Of a stretch of 64,000 nt of DNA, positions 44,098 through 53,330 are shown in pieces. Source of the stretch: Subtercola boreus. Its GTDB lineage: Bacteria; Actinomycetota; Actinomycetes; Actinomycetales; Microbacteriaceae. Under the pieces are notes generated by a model, which ran no database searches, was not told where the DNA came from, and worked only from the letters and a program-made list of their open reading frames with translations. Within the stretch, counting starts at the first letter, position 1; the number at the start of each line of letters is the position of its first letter. The position numbers and the translations under genes were made by a program. The DNA lies in the NCBI RefSeq assembly GCF_006716115.1, contig NZ_VFOO01000001.1:496001-560000 (forward strand), given 5' to 3'.

Positions 44098-44973
44098 ATG
44101 ATCATCCTCGCCGCCACTCCGATCGGCAACCTCAAGGACGCCTCCGTGCGCCTCGTCGAGACGCTCGAAGCCGCCGAGGTGGTCGCAGCCGAGGACACGC
44201 GCGTCACGGCCAAGCTGTTGCGTGCGCTCGGCGTCGAGAACCGGCCGCGCCTCCTTGCGCTGCACGACCACAACGAGCGGGAGAAGTCGGCCGAGCTGGT
44301 CGAACTGGCGCGCACGACCGACCTCGTCGTTCTGAGCGATGCCGGCATGCCGACGGTCTCCGATCCGGGGTTCCATCTCGTGCAGGCGGCTGTCGCGGCG
44401 GGGGTGGATGTCACGGTCATCCCCGGCCCGTCGGCGGTCGTGTCGGCGCTCGCGGTCTCGGGGCTGCCCACCGACCGGTTCACCTTCGAGGGTTTCCTGC
44501 CGCGGAAACCGGGCGACCGGGTCTCGGCGCTCACGGAACTCGTGCGGGAGCGCCGCACGATGGTGTTCTTCGAGTCGCCGAACCGGCTCGCGGCCTCGCT
44601 CGGCGACATCGCGGCGGTGCTCGGCGACGATCGGGTCGTCGCGGTGTGCCGCGAGCTGACGAAGCTCTACGAAGAGGTGCGGCGGGGCGGCGCGGCATCC
44701 CTCGTGCCGTGGGCGTCGGCCGGGGTGAAGGGCGAGATCGTGCTCGTGGTCGCGGGGGCGCCCGCGCTCGACGTCACACTCGAGACCGGGCTGGCCCAGG
44801 TGCGCGAGTTGGTCTCCGACGGCACGCGCCTGAAGGATGCCGCGGCGGCCATCGCCGAAGCGACGGGGCTCAGTAAGCGTGACCTCTATGAGGCGGCGCT
44901 GGCCGGCAGGTCATCCGGTGCGTCCTCTCGTCCACAGGTGGCGGATCTGCCGGGTTATCCCCCGCCCCGGTAA
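44098..44973 (+). CDS. rsmI: 16S rRNA (cytidine1402-2'-O)-methyltransferase
   Basis: 291 residues. SAM-dependent tetrapyrrole-methylase fold: ILAATPIGNLKDASVRL at the start, VAAEDTRVTAKLL, VLSDAGMPTVSDPG, VIPGPSAVVSALAVSGLP and FEGFLPRKPGDR. Methylates C1402 of 16S rRNA in the decoding centre. Followed at 32 bp by metG. Confidence 0.96.
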   Translation: MIILAATPIGNLKDASVRLVETLEAAEVVAAEDTRVTAKLLRALGVENRPRLLALHDHNEREKSAELVELARTTDLVVLSDAGMPTVSDPGFHLVQAAVAAGVDVTVIPGPSAVVSALAVSGLPTDRFTFEGFLPRKPGDRVSALTELVRERRTMVFFESPNRLAASLGDIAAVLGDDRVVAVCRELTKLYEEVRRGGAASLVPWASAGVKGEIVLVVAGAPALDVTLETGLAQVRELVSDGTRLKDAAAAIAEATGLSKRDLYEAALAGRSSGASSRPQVADLPGYPPPR

Positions 44974-45005
44974 CAGGGCGGTTCGGATGACCGGCACACC
45001 TTAAG

Positions 45006-46583
45006 ATGATGAGCATGTCCGACGGCTCTTCGTTCTATATCACCACTCCCATCTTCTACGTCAACGACGTGCCCCACATCGGGCACGCCTACACCGAGGT
45101 GGCGAGTGACGTTCTGGCGCGCTGGCACCGCCAGGCGGGCGACCCGACGTGGTTCCTCACCGGTACCGATGAGCACGGGCAGAAGATCCTCCGCACGGCT
45201 ACCGCGAACGGCGTCTCGCCGAAGGAGTGGGCCGATCGCCTCGTCGAGACGGCCTGGCAGCCGCTGCTGTCGACCATCGACATCTCGAACGACGACTTCA
45301 TCCGCACCACCGATGAGCGGCACGAGGCCAACGTGCAGCTCTTCCTGCAGCGACTCTTCGACGCCGGGTACATCTACACGGGGGACTACGAGGGCTTCTA
45401 CTGTGTGGGCTGCGAGGAGTACAAGCAGCCCACCGACCTCGTCGCCGGCACCGGGCAGTACGAGGGCGTGCAGGTCTGCGCCATCCACTCCAAGCCGGTG
45501 GAGCTGCTGCAGGAGCGCAACTACTTCTTCCGCATGAGCGACTTCACGCAGCCGCTGCTCGACCTCTACGAGTCGAACCCCGACTTCATCCAGCCCGAGA
45601 GCGTGCGCAACGAGATCGTCGCCTTCGTGAAGCGTGGGCTGAACGACCTGTCGATCAGCCGCCAGTCGTTCGACTGGGGCATCAAGGTCCCGTGGGACGA
45701 CACGCACGTCGTCTACGTCTGGTTCGACGCGCTGCTGAACTACATCACTGCGGCCGGTTACGGCAGCGACGACGCCCGCTTCGAGGAGCTGTGGCCCGCC
45801 ACGCACATCGTCGGCAAAGACATTGCACGCTTCCACGCCGTCATCTGGCCGGCGATGCTGATGGCTGCCGGGCTCTCCGTGCCGAAGCAGGTCTTCGGCC
45901 ACGGCTGGCTGCTCGTGGGCGGGGAGAAGATGTCGAAGTCGAAGCTCACCGGCATCGCCCCGAACCAGATCACCGACACGTTCGGGTCGGATGCGTTCCG
46001 GTACTACTTCATGAGCGCCATCACCTTCGGCCAGGACGGATCGTTCAGCTGGGAAGACCTGTCCGCCCGCTACCAGTCCGAGCTCGCCAATGGGTTCGGC
46101 AACCTCGCGTCGCGCGTCGTCGCGATGGTGTCGCGCTACTTCGACGGGGAGATCCCGGCGGCCGGGGCGCTCGAGGAGGCCGACGAGAAGATCCGCTCAG
46201 TGGAACAGACCGCCACGGCCGATGCCGACGCGGCCATCGAACGACTCGCCATCCACGACGCGCTCACGAGCATCTGGCAGCTGGTCGACGACCTGAACGG
46301 GTACATCACGGCCCAGGAGCCGTGGGCCCTGTCGAAGCAGCCCGAGACCCGCGAGCGGCTGCAGACCGTGCTGGCCACGGCCGTGCACGGCGTCGGTACG
46401 CTCGCCGTGCTGCTCTCACCGGTGATCCCGGAGGCCACGGCGAAACTGTGGCTCGCGCTCGGCGGCGTGGGAGACCTCGGCGCCGTGCCGCTCCGCCGTG
46501 CGTGGGAGTGGCAGAGCTCCGGCCGCGTGGTTCCACTCGAGCCGCTGTTCCCGCGGGTCGAGACCATCGAGGGTGCGGCGTGA
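45006..46583 (+). CDS. metG: Methionyl-tRNA synthetase
   Basis: 525 residues. Class I signatures: PHIGHAYTEV (HIGH) near 22 and KMSKSKL near 315. The inserted metal-knuckle region has FYCVGCEEY (near 131-138), one CxxC only. There is no C-terminal EMAP-type tRNA-binding domain, consistent with the short form. The start may be either of the first ATGs (45006, 45009, 45015). Overlaps tatD by four bases (GTGA). Confidence 0.96.
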   Translation: MMSMSDGSSFYITTPIFYVNDVPHIGHAYTEVASDVLARWHRQAGDPTWFLTGTDEHGQKILRTATANGVSPKEWADRLVETAWQPLLSTIDISNDDFIRTTDERHEANVQLFLQRLFDAGYIYTGDYEGFYCVGCEEYKQPTDLVAGTGQYEGVQVCAIHSKPVELLQERNYFFRMSDFTQPLLDLYESNPDFIQPESVRNEIVAFVKRGLNDLSISRQSFDWGIKVPWDDTHVVYVWFDALLNYITAAGYGSDDARFEELWPATHIVGKDIARFHAVIWPAMLMAAGLSVPKQVFGHGWLLVGGEKMSKSKLTGIAPNQITDTFGSDAFRYYFMSAITFGQDGSFSWEDLSARYQSELANGFGNLASRVVAMVSRYFDGEIPAAGALEEADEKIRSVEQTATADADAAIERLAIHDALTSIWQLVDDLNGYITAQEPWALSKQPETRERLQTVLATAVHGVGTLAVLLSPVIPEATAKLWLALGGVGDLGAVPLRRAWEWQSSGRVVPLEPLFPRVETIEGAA

Positions 46584-47575
46584 CCGACGACGGGCCGCCT
46601 TCGGGCGGAGCGTCTGGTGCTGGTACGTCTGGTGCTGGTGCGTCTGATGCCGGTGCGTCTGGTGCCGGTGCCATCCGGCAACGCGACCCCTCGCCCGGGC
46701 GTGACCTGAGCTACCCGCCGCTCCCGCAGCCGCTCACCGTTCCCGTCTACGACAACCACACCCACCTCGAGATCGCCGACGGCGCACCCGGTGAGACGCT
46801 CACGTACCGCGAACACCTCGACCGGGCATCCAGTGTCGGCGTGCGCGGGGTCGTGCAGGTCGGCGGCGACGTCGAGACCTCCCGCTGGTCGGCCAAGCAG
46901 GCGCTCCGCGAGCCCCGGATGCTCGCGGCCGTCGCCCTGCACCCGAACGAGGCTCCCGTGTACGAGCTCGCAGGCGGTCTCGACGACGCGCTCGCGGTCA
47001 TCGCCGAACTCGCCACCCGCCCCCGCGTCGCGGCGATCGGCGAGACGGGGCTCGACTTCTTCCGCACCTCCGGCGACGAAGCCATCGCCGCGCAGTACCG
47101 CTCGTTCGAGGCGCACATCGAGATCGCGAAAGAGAACAACCTCGCGATGCAGATCCACGACCGTGACGCCCACGCCGAGGTCATCGCGACACTGAAGCGC
47201 GTCGGAGCACCGGAGCGCACGGTCTTCCACTGCTTCTCGGGCGACGCCGAGTTGGCTGAGATCTGCGCCGAGAACGGCTGGTACATGTCGTTCGCGGGCA
47301 CCGTGACCTTCAAGAATGCGGCCAAGCTGCGCGAAGCCCTCGCGATCGCACCGCGCAACCTGCTGCTCGTCGAGACCGATGCCCCCTTCCTCACGCCGGT
47401 GCCGAACCGGGGCCGGCCGAATGCGCCCTACCTGATCCCGCACACCCTCCGGGCGATGGCCGACCACCTCGGCACCGATGTGTCGATGCTCGCCGCGCAG
47501 ATCTCCTCCAACACGGAGCTCGTCTACGGCTCGTGGAACGCTGAGCCCGTCGTGCTGCCCGAGTGGAGCGAGTGA
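46580..47575 (+). CDS. tatD: TatD family metal-dependent hydrolase/DNase
   Basis: 331 residues from a GTG in the metG stop. The TIM-barrel starts at VYDNHTHLE (about 55), then IGETGLDFF, MQIHDRDAH, VFHCFSGDAE and LLVETDAPFLTPVPNRGRPN, all metal ligands in place. The first 30 residues are a Gly/Ala/Ser-rich array from four 15-bp repeats, absent from typical TatD. Probable 3'-5' exonuclease or tRNA-related hydrolase. Overlaps rsmA by one base. Confidence 0.93.
   Translation: MTDDGPPSGGASGAGTSGAGASDAGASGAGAIRQRDPSPGRDLSYPPLPQPLTVPVYDNHTHLEIADGAPGETLTYREHLDRASSVGVRGVVQVGGDVETSRWSAKQALREPRMLAAVALHPNEAPVYELAGGLDDALAVIAELATRPRVAAIGETGLDFFRTSGDEAIAAQYRSFEAHIEIAKENNLAMQIHDRDAHAEVIATLKRVGAPERTVFHCFSGDAELAEICAENGWYMSFAGTVTFKNAAKLREALAIAPRNLLLVETDAPFLTPVPNRGRPNAPYLIPHTLRAMADHLGTDVSMLAAQISSNTELVYGSWNAEPVVLPEWSE
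46610..46669. repeat. 15-bp tandem repeat, four copies, at the TatD N-terminus
   Basis: Four units close to GCGTCTGGTGCTGGT encode ASGAG-like pentapeptides ahead of the catalytic barrel. Confidence 0.9.
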
Positions 47576-48432
47576 TGACCGACGAACGCGCAGCGCTGCT
47601 GGGCCCGGCCGAGATCCGCGACCTCGCCGAGCTGCTGAACCTCACCCCGACGAAGAAGCTCGGCCAGAACTTCGTCATCGACGGCAACTCGGTGCGCCGC
47701 ATCGTGCGCATTGCGGGCGTGCAACCCGGGGAGACGGTGGTCGAGGTCGGTCCCGGGCTCGGCTCTCTCACCCTCGGCATCCTCGAGGTCGGAGCCGAGG
47801 TCATCGCGGTCGAGATCGACAAACGCCTCGCCGAGCAGCTCCCGCTCACGGTCGGCCTGCTGCAACCGGATGCCCGGCTGACCGTCATCCGCGACGACGC
47901 GATGCGCATCATGTCCCTGCCCGGCGCCCCCACCCGGCTGGTCGCGAACCTGCCGTACAACGTCTCCGTGCCTGTACTCCTGCACTTCCTCGAGCACTTC
48001 TGGAGCATCCAGAGCGGGGTCGTGATGGTGCAGGCCGAGGTCGGGCACCGCATCGCCGCCGACCCCGGGTCGAAGGTCTACGGCAGCCCGAGTGTCAAGG
48101 CGTCGTGGTACGGCACCTGGCGAACGGCAGGCCAGGTGAGCAGACAGGTGTTCTGGCCGGTGCCGAACGTCGACTCGGTGTTGGTGGCGTTCGAGCGGTC
48201 GTCGACGAGCCTTGCCAGCGAGGAGCTGCGCCTCGCCACGTTCGAGCTGGTCGACGCAGCCTTCCAGCAGCGGCGCAAGATGCTCCGGCAGTCGCTGTCC
48301 AGCGTGTTCGGCAGTTCTGCCACCGCCGCGCAGGTCATCGAGTCCGCCGGGCAGGATCCGACCGCCCGCGGCGAAGCCCTCACGGTGCACGACTTCCTCT
48401 CGATCGCCCGGGTGGCGACAACCGTCGAGTGA
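47575..48432 (+). CDS. rsmA: 16S rRNA (adenine1518-N6/adenine1519-N6)-dimethyltransferase
   Basis: 285 residues. KKLGQNFVID at about 25, VVEVGPGLGSLTL (motif I), VEIDKRLAEQL, NLPYNVSVP (motif IV) and EVGHRIAA are all present. Dimethylates two adenines of 16S rRNA helix 45. The ATG shares its A with the tatD stop. The sequence at its 3' end is duplicated downstream with a 45-bp period. Confidence 0.96.
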   Translation: MTDERAALLGPAEIRDLAELLNLTPTKKLGQNFVIDGNSVRRIVRIAGVQPGETVVEVGPGLGSLTLGILEVGAEVIAVEIDKRLAEQLPLTVGLLQPDARLTVIRDDAMRIMSLPGAPTRLVANLPYNVSVPVLLHFLEHFWSIQSGVVMVQAEVGHRIAADPGSKVYGSPSVKASWYGTWRTAGQVSRQVFWPVPNVDSVLVAFERSSTSLASEELRLATFELVDAAFQQRRKMLRQSLSSVFGSSATAAQVIESAGQDPTARGEALTVHDFLSIARVATTVE

Positions 48433-48535
48433 CGTGCCCGGCCGGCCCCGGGCATCCCGCGCGACCACTCTCGGGTGACGCGCCTGTCCGGCCCGGGCAT
48501 CCCGCGCGACCACCGTCGAGCGAGCTCTCCCGGCT
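48419..48535. repeat. 45-bp imperfect tandem duplication spanning the rsmA stop
   Basis: The string CCCGGGCATCCCGCGCGACCAC occurs at 48447 and 48492, and the rsmA-end string ACCGTCGAG recurs at 48514. This gives about 2.5 copies of a 45-bp unit between rsmA and ispE. Confidence 0.8.
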
Positions 48536-48551
48536 CGGGTAGGTTATTCTC

Positions 48552-49487
48552 ATGACTCAGAACTGGCGGGGCAAAGCGGTTCACGTCAGGGCGCCGGGCA
48601 AGATCAACGTGTTCCTCAAAGTCGGGGCCGTGATGCCCGACGGCTACCATGACGTCGCGACCGCGTACCAAGCCGTCTCGCTCTACGAAGACGTGAGAGC
48701 GTACGACGCCGATGACTTCTCGGTCGCCTTCACCGGATCCATCGACTCGACCGGGCTGTTGACCGACGGCTCGAACCTCGCCATCCGCGCCGCCCGCATG
48801 CTTGCGCACCGCGCCGGCTACCGCGGGGGAGTGCACCTCGAGATCTCGAAGAACGTCCCCATCGCCGGCGGCATGGGCGGCGGGTCAGCGGATGCCGCGG
48901 CCACCCTCCTCGCCTGCGACACCCTCTGGGGCACGGAACTCGGCCGCGAGGAGCTGCTCGGGCTCGCCGCGCGCCTCGGGGCCGACGTCCCGTTCGCCTT
49001 CACAGGTGGCACCGCGATCGGCACCGGCCGGGGCGACCGGCTGAGCCCGGCGCTCGCGAAGGGGCAGTTCCAGTGGGTGCTGGCGCTCGCGACGTTCGGC
49101 TCGTCGACCCCCGAGGTCTACCGGGAGCTCGACCGCCACCGCGACCGTCACGCGCAGGACATCTTCCCCGCCCAGACCCAGCCGACCGTCGACGCCGATG
49201 TGCTGCAGGCGCTCCGCGCGGGCGACCCGCACATGCTCGCGGAGTCGCTCCACAACGACCTCCAGGCACCGGCGCTCCACCTCGCGCCCGCGCTCGCCCA
49301 GGTGCTCGAGATCGGCGAGGCCAACGGTGCCCTCGCCGGCATCGTCTCAGGCTCCGGCCCCACGGTGGCGTTCCTCGCCGCCGACCCTGACGGAGCCCTC
49401 GAACTGCAGCTCGCGCTGGGCGCTGCGCGCCACACGGTCGTGCGCGTGACGGGCCCCGTGCACGGCGCCCGCCTGATCGGCGACTGA
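48552..49487 (+). CDS. ispE: 4-diphosphocytidyl-2-C-methyl-D-erythritol kinase
   Basis: 311 residues. GHMP kinase fold: [14 protein letters not shown] at the start, the ATP loop [20 protein letters not shown] near 105-122, and [12 protein letters not shown] near the end. Fourth step of the MEP isoprenoid pathway; its products feed polyprenyl-phosphate carriers used by the glycosyltransferases in this window. Confidence 0.96.
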   Translation: MTQNWRGKAVHVRAPGKINVFLKVGAVMPDGYHDVATAYQAVSLYEDVRAYDADDFSVAFTGSIDSTGLLTDGSNLAIRAARMLAHRAGYRGGVHLEISKNVPIAGGMGGGSADAAATLLACDTLWGTELGREELLGLAARLGADVPFAFTGGTAIGTGRGDRLSPALAKGQFQWVLALATFGSSTPEVYRELDRHRDRHAQDIFPAQTQPTVDADVLQALRAGDPHMLAESLHNDLQAPALHLAPALAQVLEIGEANGALAGIVSGSGPTVAFLAADPDGALELQLALGAARHTVVRVTGPVHGARLIGD

Positions 49488-49670
49488 CCGCCCTCCGCCC
49501 CTCGCCCGCCGCCTGCCGCATGCTCCCGCTCGGGCCGCGCCGCCCTCCACCGCGCCGCGCCGCCCTCGCGAACCGGCGGAGCTCAGCCCACACGAACTCG
49601 TATACGCGGTCGCAGCGCCTGAGGTTCGTCGGTTCATTCGGGCGCCGACAGGTTTCGGGCATCCGGCGTA

Positions 49671-50336
49671 CTATCTGGGGCGAATCGCCGAATCCGTGTC
49701 CGATGTGGTGGCCGGCGGGCCGGGCGGTACGAGGGTAAGGCGTTTTGTGTCGCCGTTCCAGTGCCGCAGGGGGCCGGCGAAGGACGGCCACGAGGTGCCC
49801 GCCATGAGATCGTGCGTGGCCCAGCCCTCGGCGGCCAGCGCTGTGAGAGCGTCGGCGAGCTGCGCGGGTGTCAGTCGCGATGCGAGGGTGACGTGCGGCA
49901 GCCATGCGTCCGGGCGGCTGAACGCCGACAGGTCGACCACTCCTCGAGCGCGCCGGTGCACTGCGGCGTGCAGTTCGAGCAGCCGGGGGCTCACGACGAC
50001 GAGCCTGGCGAGGACGAGGCCCGACGGCGGCTGGCCGAACACGGCAAAACCCTGGAGGGTGAGCGGAAGCGGTCGGTGCTCCAGTCCCGGCCCGGATCCA
50101 GCATCCGCTTCGAGAGCTGCTGTTGCGTCGGCATCGAGCGCGGCTTGAGCGCCGGGCGCTTCGGCGGGGCCGAGATCGGCATGCACCGCGCGCGCGGCGA
50201 GCAGCGTGAGGTGCGGCGCGTTGCTCGCGCCGGTGTGCCGCGCCTGGCTCGGCAGGCCAGCATCCAGGAGGGGCTGCCACTCAGCCCTGATCCGGGCATC
50301 CGTCACTGGGTCGAGCAGCAGCTCGAAGCTCATCAT
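49671..50336 (-). CDS. 2H phosphoesterase (2'-5' RNA ligase family)
   Basis: 221 residues from MMSFELLLDP. The two HxT motifs of the 2H superfamily are present: APHLTLLA near residue 47 and LPHVTLAS near 150, with a Pro/Ala-rich insertion between strands near 65-90. Such enzymes act on 2',5'- or cyclic phosphodiesters. The frame stays open upstream through the 18-bp repeats and into the apt 3' end (to 50588), so a longer form with a Gly/Arg-rich N-terminus is possible but less likely. Confidence 0.85.
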   Translation of the reverse strand: MMSFELLLDPVTDARIRAEWQPLLDAGLPSQARHTGASNAPHLTLLAARAVHADLGPAEAPGAQAALDADATAALEADAGSGPGLEHRPLPLTLQGFAVFGQPPSGLVLARLVVVSPRLLELHAAVHRRARGVVDLSAFSRPDAWLPHVTLASRLTPAQLADALTALAAEGWATHDLMAGTSWPSFAGPLRHWNGDTKRLTLVPPGPPATTSDTDSAIRPR

Positions 50337-50350
50337 GCGCGGGCGCCCGC

Positions 50351-50458
50351 CGCCCGGCCGCCTGCCGCAGCCCGACCGCCTGCCGCAGCCCGACCGCCTG
50401 CCGCCGCCCGACCGCCCGTCGCAGCCCGACCGCCCGCCGCCGCCCGACCGCCCGCAGC
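50351..50458. repeat. 18-bp tandem repeat, six copies, between apt and the 2H phosphoesterase
   Basis: Six units close to AGCCCGACCGCCTGCCGC. They sit between two minus-strand genes; in the phosphoesterase frame they would code for GRRSGC-like units without a stop. Confidence 0.9.
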
Positions 50459-50505
50459 AGTCCCGGCGCTCGCCGCCGCCCGGCCGCCCACCACCACCGC
50501 CGCGC

Positions 50506-51045
50506 TCAGGCCGGCAGCTCGATGAGCGCGTGCACCGGGTACCCGGCGACGGCTTCGCGCCCGCCGAGCCCCGTGAGCTCGATGGCAACGCCGAGCCCCA
50601 CGACCACGTAGCCCGCCCGTTCGAGCAGCCGCACGGCCGCAGCGAGGGTACCGCCCGTGGCGAGCAGATCGTCGAGCACGTACACGCGGGAGCCCGGGGC
50701 GAGCGAGTCCGGCTGCAACTGGATGGTCGCGGTGCCGTATTCGAGATCGTATGTCTCGCTCAGCAGCGGCCCGGGCAGTTTGCCTGCTTTGCGGATCGGG
50801 TACACCCCGATGCCCCGCGAGTGCGCGGCGGCGGCAGCGAACAGGAACCCGCGGGCCTCGACACCGACCACGGCATCGATGTCGGCCGGCATCCGGGAGA
50901 GCAGGGCATCCGTCACCTGCCGGAGGGCCGGTCCGTCGGCCATCAGGCCGGTCAGGTCACGGAACAGGATGCCCGGCTGCGGGAAGTCGGGAGTGGTGGT
51001 CATCTTGGCGGCGATCAGTTCCGCCACGCTCGTCGAAGAGGTCAC
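50506..51045 (-). CDS. apt: Adenine phosphoribosyltransferase
   Basis: 179 residues from a GTG. PDFPQPGILFRDLTGLM near 20-35, GVEARGFLFAAA, and the PRPP loop VYVLDDLLATGGTL near 120-135. Salvages adenine with PRPP to AMP. Besides normal salvage it would recycle the adenine released by the MTAP half of the fusion protein in this window. Confidence 0.96.
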   Translation of the reverse strand: MTSSTSVAELIAAKMTTTPDFPQPGILFRDLTGLMADGPALRQVTDALLSRMPADIDAVVGVEARGFLFAAAAAHSRGIGVYPIRKAGKLPGPLLSETYDLEYGTATIQLQPDSLAPGSRVYVLDDLLATGGTLAAAVRLLERAGYVVVGLGVAIELTGLGGREAVAGYPVHALIELPA

Positions 51046-51125
51046 CCTCGAAGGCTAGCCGAGCATCCAGAGCCCGGCCGACGCCCCGGCAGCCAGCCCG
51101 GCCGCCGCACCAGCCGCACCAGCAC

Positions 51126-51377
51126 TCAGACGATGTCGTCGCGGCGCTCGCTCCGCGTGATCTGCTCGCCGCTCACCGGGTCGACCGCACTGCGGGTCGT
51201 CGCGGTCGAGGAGCGCTTCCGAGCGATCAGCGCGATACCGATGATGACAATGACGAAACCGGCGCCCATCAGGATGTAACCGACCGTCTTCAGGTCGATC
51301 CAGCTGACGGTCACGTCGAGCGCGAAGGCGAGGATGGCGCCGACGGCGAAGAGGAAGATACCGAATCCGAGACTCAT
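51126..51377 (-). CDS. DUF6458-type small membrane protein
   Basis: 83 residues beginning MSLGFGIFLFAVGAILAFAL. Two membrane helices (about 4-22 and 32-52) are followed by a basic/acidic cytoplasmic tail with a motif ERRDDIV. Members are common, short and uncharacterised in Microbacteriaceae. The start is preceded by a purine-rich site (AGCAGGTCTCCC). Confidence 0.85.
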   Translation of the reverse strand: MSLGFGIFLFAVGAILAFALDVTVSWIDLKTVGYILMGAGFVIVIIGIALIARKRSSTATTRSAVDPVSGEQITRSERRDDIV

Positions 51378-51473
51378 GGGAGACCTGCTTTCTGCGTCAC
51401 CCCCGACGCTACACGGGTGGTGCCTCTTACACCCTCTCCGTGGGTCCCCCGATTCTGTGGTCAACTTGAGGTA

Positions 51474-53330
51474 ATGGCACATCTACTGGGGGCAGAGTCC
51501 CTCCACCTCGAATTCCCCACCCGCGTGATCTTCGACGACGTCACCATCGGCATCAACGAGGGCGACCGCATCGGCATCGTCGGTCGTAACGGCGACGGCA
51601 AGTCCACCCTGCTCCGGATGCTCGCGGGGAGGCTCGAGCCTGACAGCGGCCGCGTCACCCGCCGGAACGGTGTCACGCTGGCGGTGCTCGACCAGTCCGA
51701 CACCCTCGACGACACGCTCACGGTCGGCCAGACCATCGTCGGCGACATCGACGAGCACGTCTGGGCGGGCGACCCGATCGTGCGCGACGTGATCGCGGGC
51801 CTCGCCAGCGACATCCCGTGGGAGGCGAACGTCAGCGACCTCTCCGGTGGCCAGCGCCGCCGAATCGCGCTCGCCCAGCTGCTGATCGGCGACCACGACA
51901 TCATCTTCCTCGACGAACCGACGAACCACCTCGACGTGGAGGGCATCTCCTGGCTCGCCGGGCACCTCAAGCGCCGCTGGTCGACGAACTCCGGCGGGCT
52001 CGTGGTCGTCACCCACGACCGGTGGTTCCTCGACGAGATCTGCACCGCCACCTGGGAGGTGCACGACCGGCTGATCGAGCCGTTCGAGGGCGGCTACGCG
52101 GCCTACATCCTGCAGCGCGTCGAGCGTGACCAGATGGCGGCGACGATGGAGGGCAAGCGCCAGAACCTGATGAAGAAGGAGCTCGCCTGGCTGCGTCGGG
52201 GGGCCCCCGCCCGCACCGCGAAGCCGAAGTTCCGCATCGACGCTGCCAACGCGCTGATCGCCGACGAGCCGCCCGTGCGCAACTCGATCTCGCTCGCCTC
52301 GATGGCCATGCAGCGCCTCGGCAAAGACGTGGTCGACCTCGAGAACGTCTCCGTCGTCTACGACGGAGCCGGCTCGCAGGGTGAGAAGCGGGTGCTGCAC
52401 GACGTCACCTGGCGCATCGCCCCGGGCGAGCGCACCGGGGTGCTGGGCGTGAACGGGGCCGGCAAGTCGACCCTGCTGAGCCTCGTCGCCGGCTCACTCC
52501 AGCCGACCACCGGCACGGTCAAGCGCGGCAAGACCATCCGCGTCGCCACGCTCACCCAGCAGCTCTTCGAGCTCGACGACATCCTGAACGACCGCGTCAG
52601 CGAGGTCATCGGCCGCCAGCGCAGCAGCTACGTCTCCGGCGGCAAGGAGATGACGCCCACCCAGCTGCTCGAACGCGTCGGCTTCACGAGTGCGCAGCTC
52701 TCCACCCCGGTCAAAGACCTCTCCGGTGGGCAGAAGCGTCGCCTGCAGCTGCTGCTCATCCTGCTCAGCGAGCCGAATGTGCTGATTCTGGATGAGCCCA
52801 CCAACGACCTCGACACCGACATGCTCGCCGCCATCGAAGATCTGCTCGACACCTACCCCGGCACGCTCCTCGTCGTCTCGCACGACCGGTACCTGCTGGA
52901 GCGCGTGACCGACAACCAGTACGCGGTGATCGAGGGTGGATTCATCCACCTCCCGCGGGGGGTCGACCAGTACCTCGAGGTGCGCGCCCTGCAGCAGCGC
53001 ACGGGGACTCGCGGGTCGACGTCGAGCCCGACCGAGTCGCAGGCGGGCGGTTCGGCTCCGGCGGGTGGATCGGGCAGTGCCACCGGTGCGCCCTCGAAGC
53101 CGAAACTGTCGGGTGCGGACCTCCGCAATGCGCAGAAGGAGCTCGCCTCGGTGAACCGCCGGCTCGAGAAGTACGGCACGCAGGTCGCAGGCATCCACGA
53201 GAAGATGGCGACTCACGACGCCAGCGACTACGCCGGCCTCGGTGCCCTGTCGGCCGAGCTCGACACGGTGCAGTCGACGCTCAGCGACCTGGAGCTGCGC
53301 TGGCTCGAGTTGAGCGAGCTGCTGGCTTAG
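51474..53330 (+). CDS. ABC-F family ATP-binding cassette protein
   Basis: 618 residues with two ABC domains and no membrane segments. Domain 1: GRNGDGKSTLLR (Walker A near 39) and LSGGQRRRIALAQLL. Domain 2: GVNGAGKSTLLS and LSGGQKRRLQLLLIL, with DEPTNDLD. The inter-domain linker is basic. A C-terminal helical coiled coil follows a Ser/Gly/Pro linker. ABC-F proteins act on ribosomes as translation factors or antibiotic protectors; the Uup-like C-terminus suggests a housekeeping role. Confidence 0.93.
   Translation: MAHLLGAESLHLEFPTRVIFDDVTIGINEGDRIGIVGRNGDGKSTLLRMLAGRLEPDSGRVTRRNGVTLAVLDQSDTLDDTLTVGQTIVGDIDEHVWAGDPIVRDVIAGLASDIPWEANVSDLSGGQRRRIALAQLLIGDHDIIFLDEPTNHLDVEGISWLAGHLKRRWSTNSGGLVVVTHDRWFLDEICTATWEVHDRLIEPFEGGYAAYILQRVERDQMAATMEGKRQNLMKKELAWLRRGAPARTAKPKFRIDAANALIADEPPVRNSISLASMAMQRLGKDVVDLENVSVVYDGAGSQGEKRVLHDVTWRIAPGERTGVLGVNGAGKSTLLSLVAGSLQPTTGTVKRGKTIRVATLTQQLFELDDILNDRVSEVIGRQRSSYVSGGKEMTPTQLLERVGFTSAQLSTPVKDLSGGQKRRLQLLLILLSEPNVLILDEPTNDLDTDMLAAIEDLLDTYPGTLLVVSHDRYLLERVTDNQYAVIEGGFIHLPRGVDQYLEVRALQQRTGTRGSTSSPTESQAGGSAPAGGSGSATGAPSKPKLSGADLRNAQKELASVNRRLEKYGTQVAGIHEKMATHDASDYAGLGALSAELDTVQSTLSDLELRWLELSELLA

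Noticed and set aside
45692-46579. Long upstream extension of tatD
   Set aside because: It overlaps metG in another frame; the GTG in the metG stop is the coupled start.
5059-50458. CRISPR array
   Set aside because: The repeats are directly adjacent 15-33 bp units without spacers, mostly in coding frame, so they are minisatellites.
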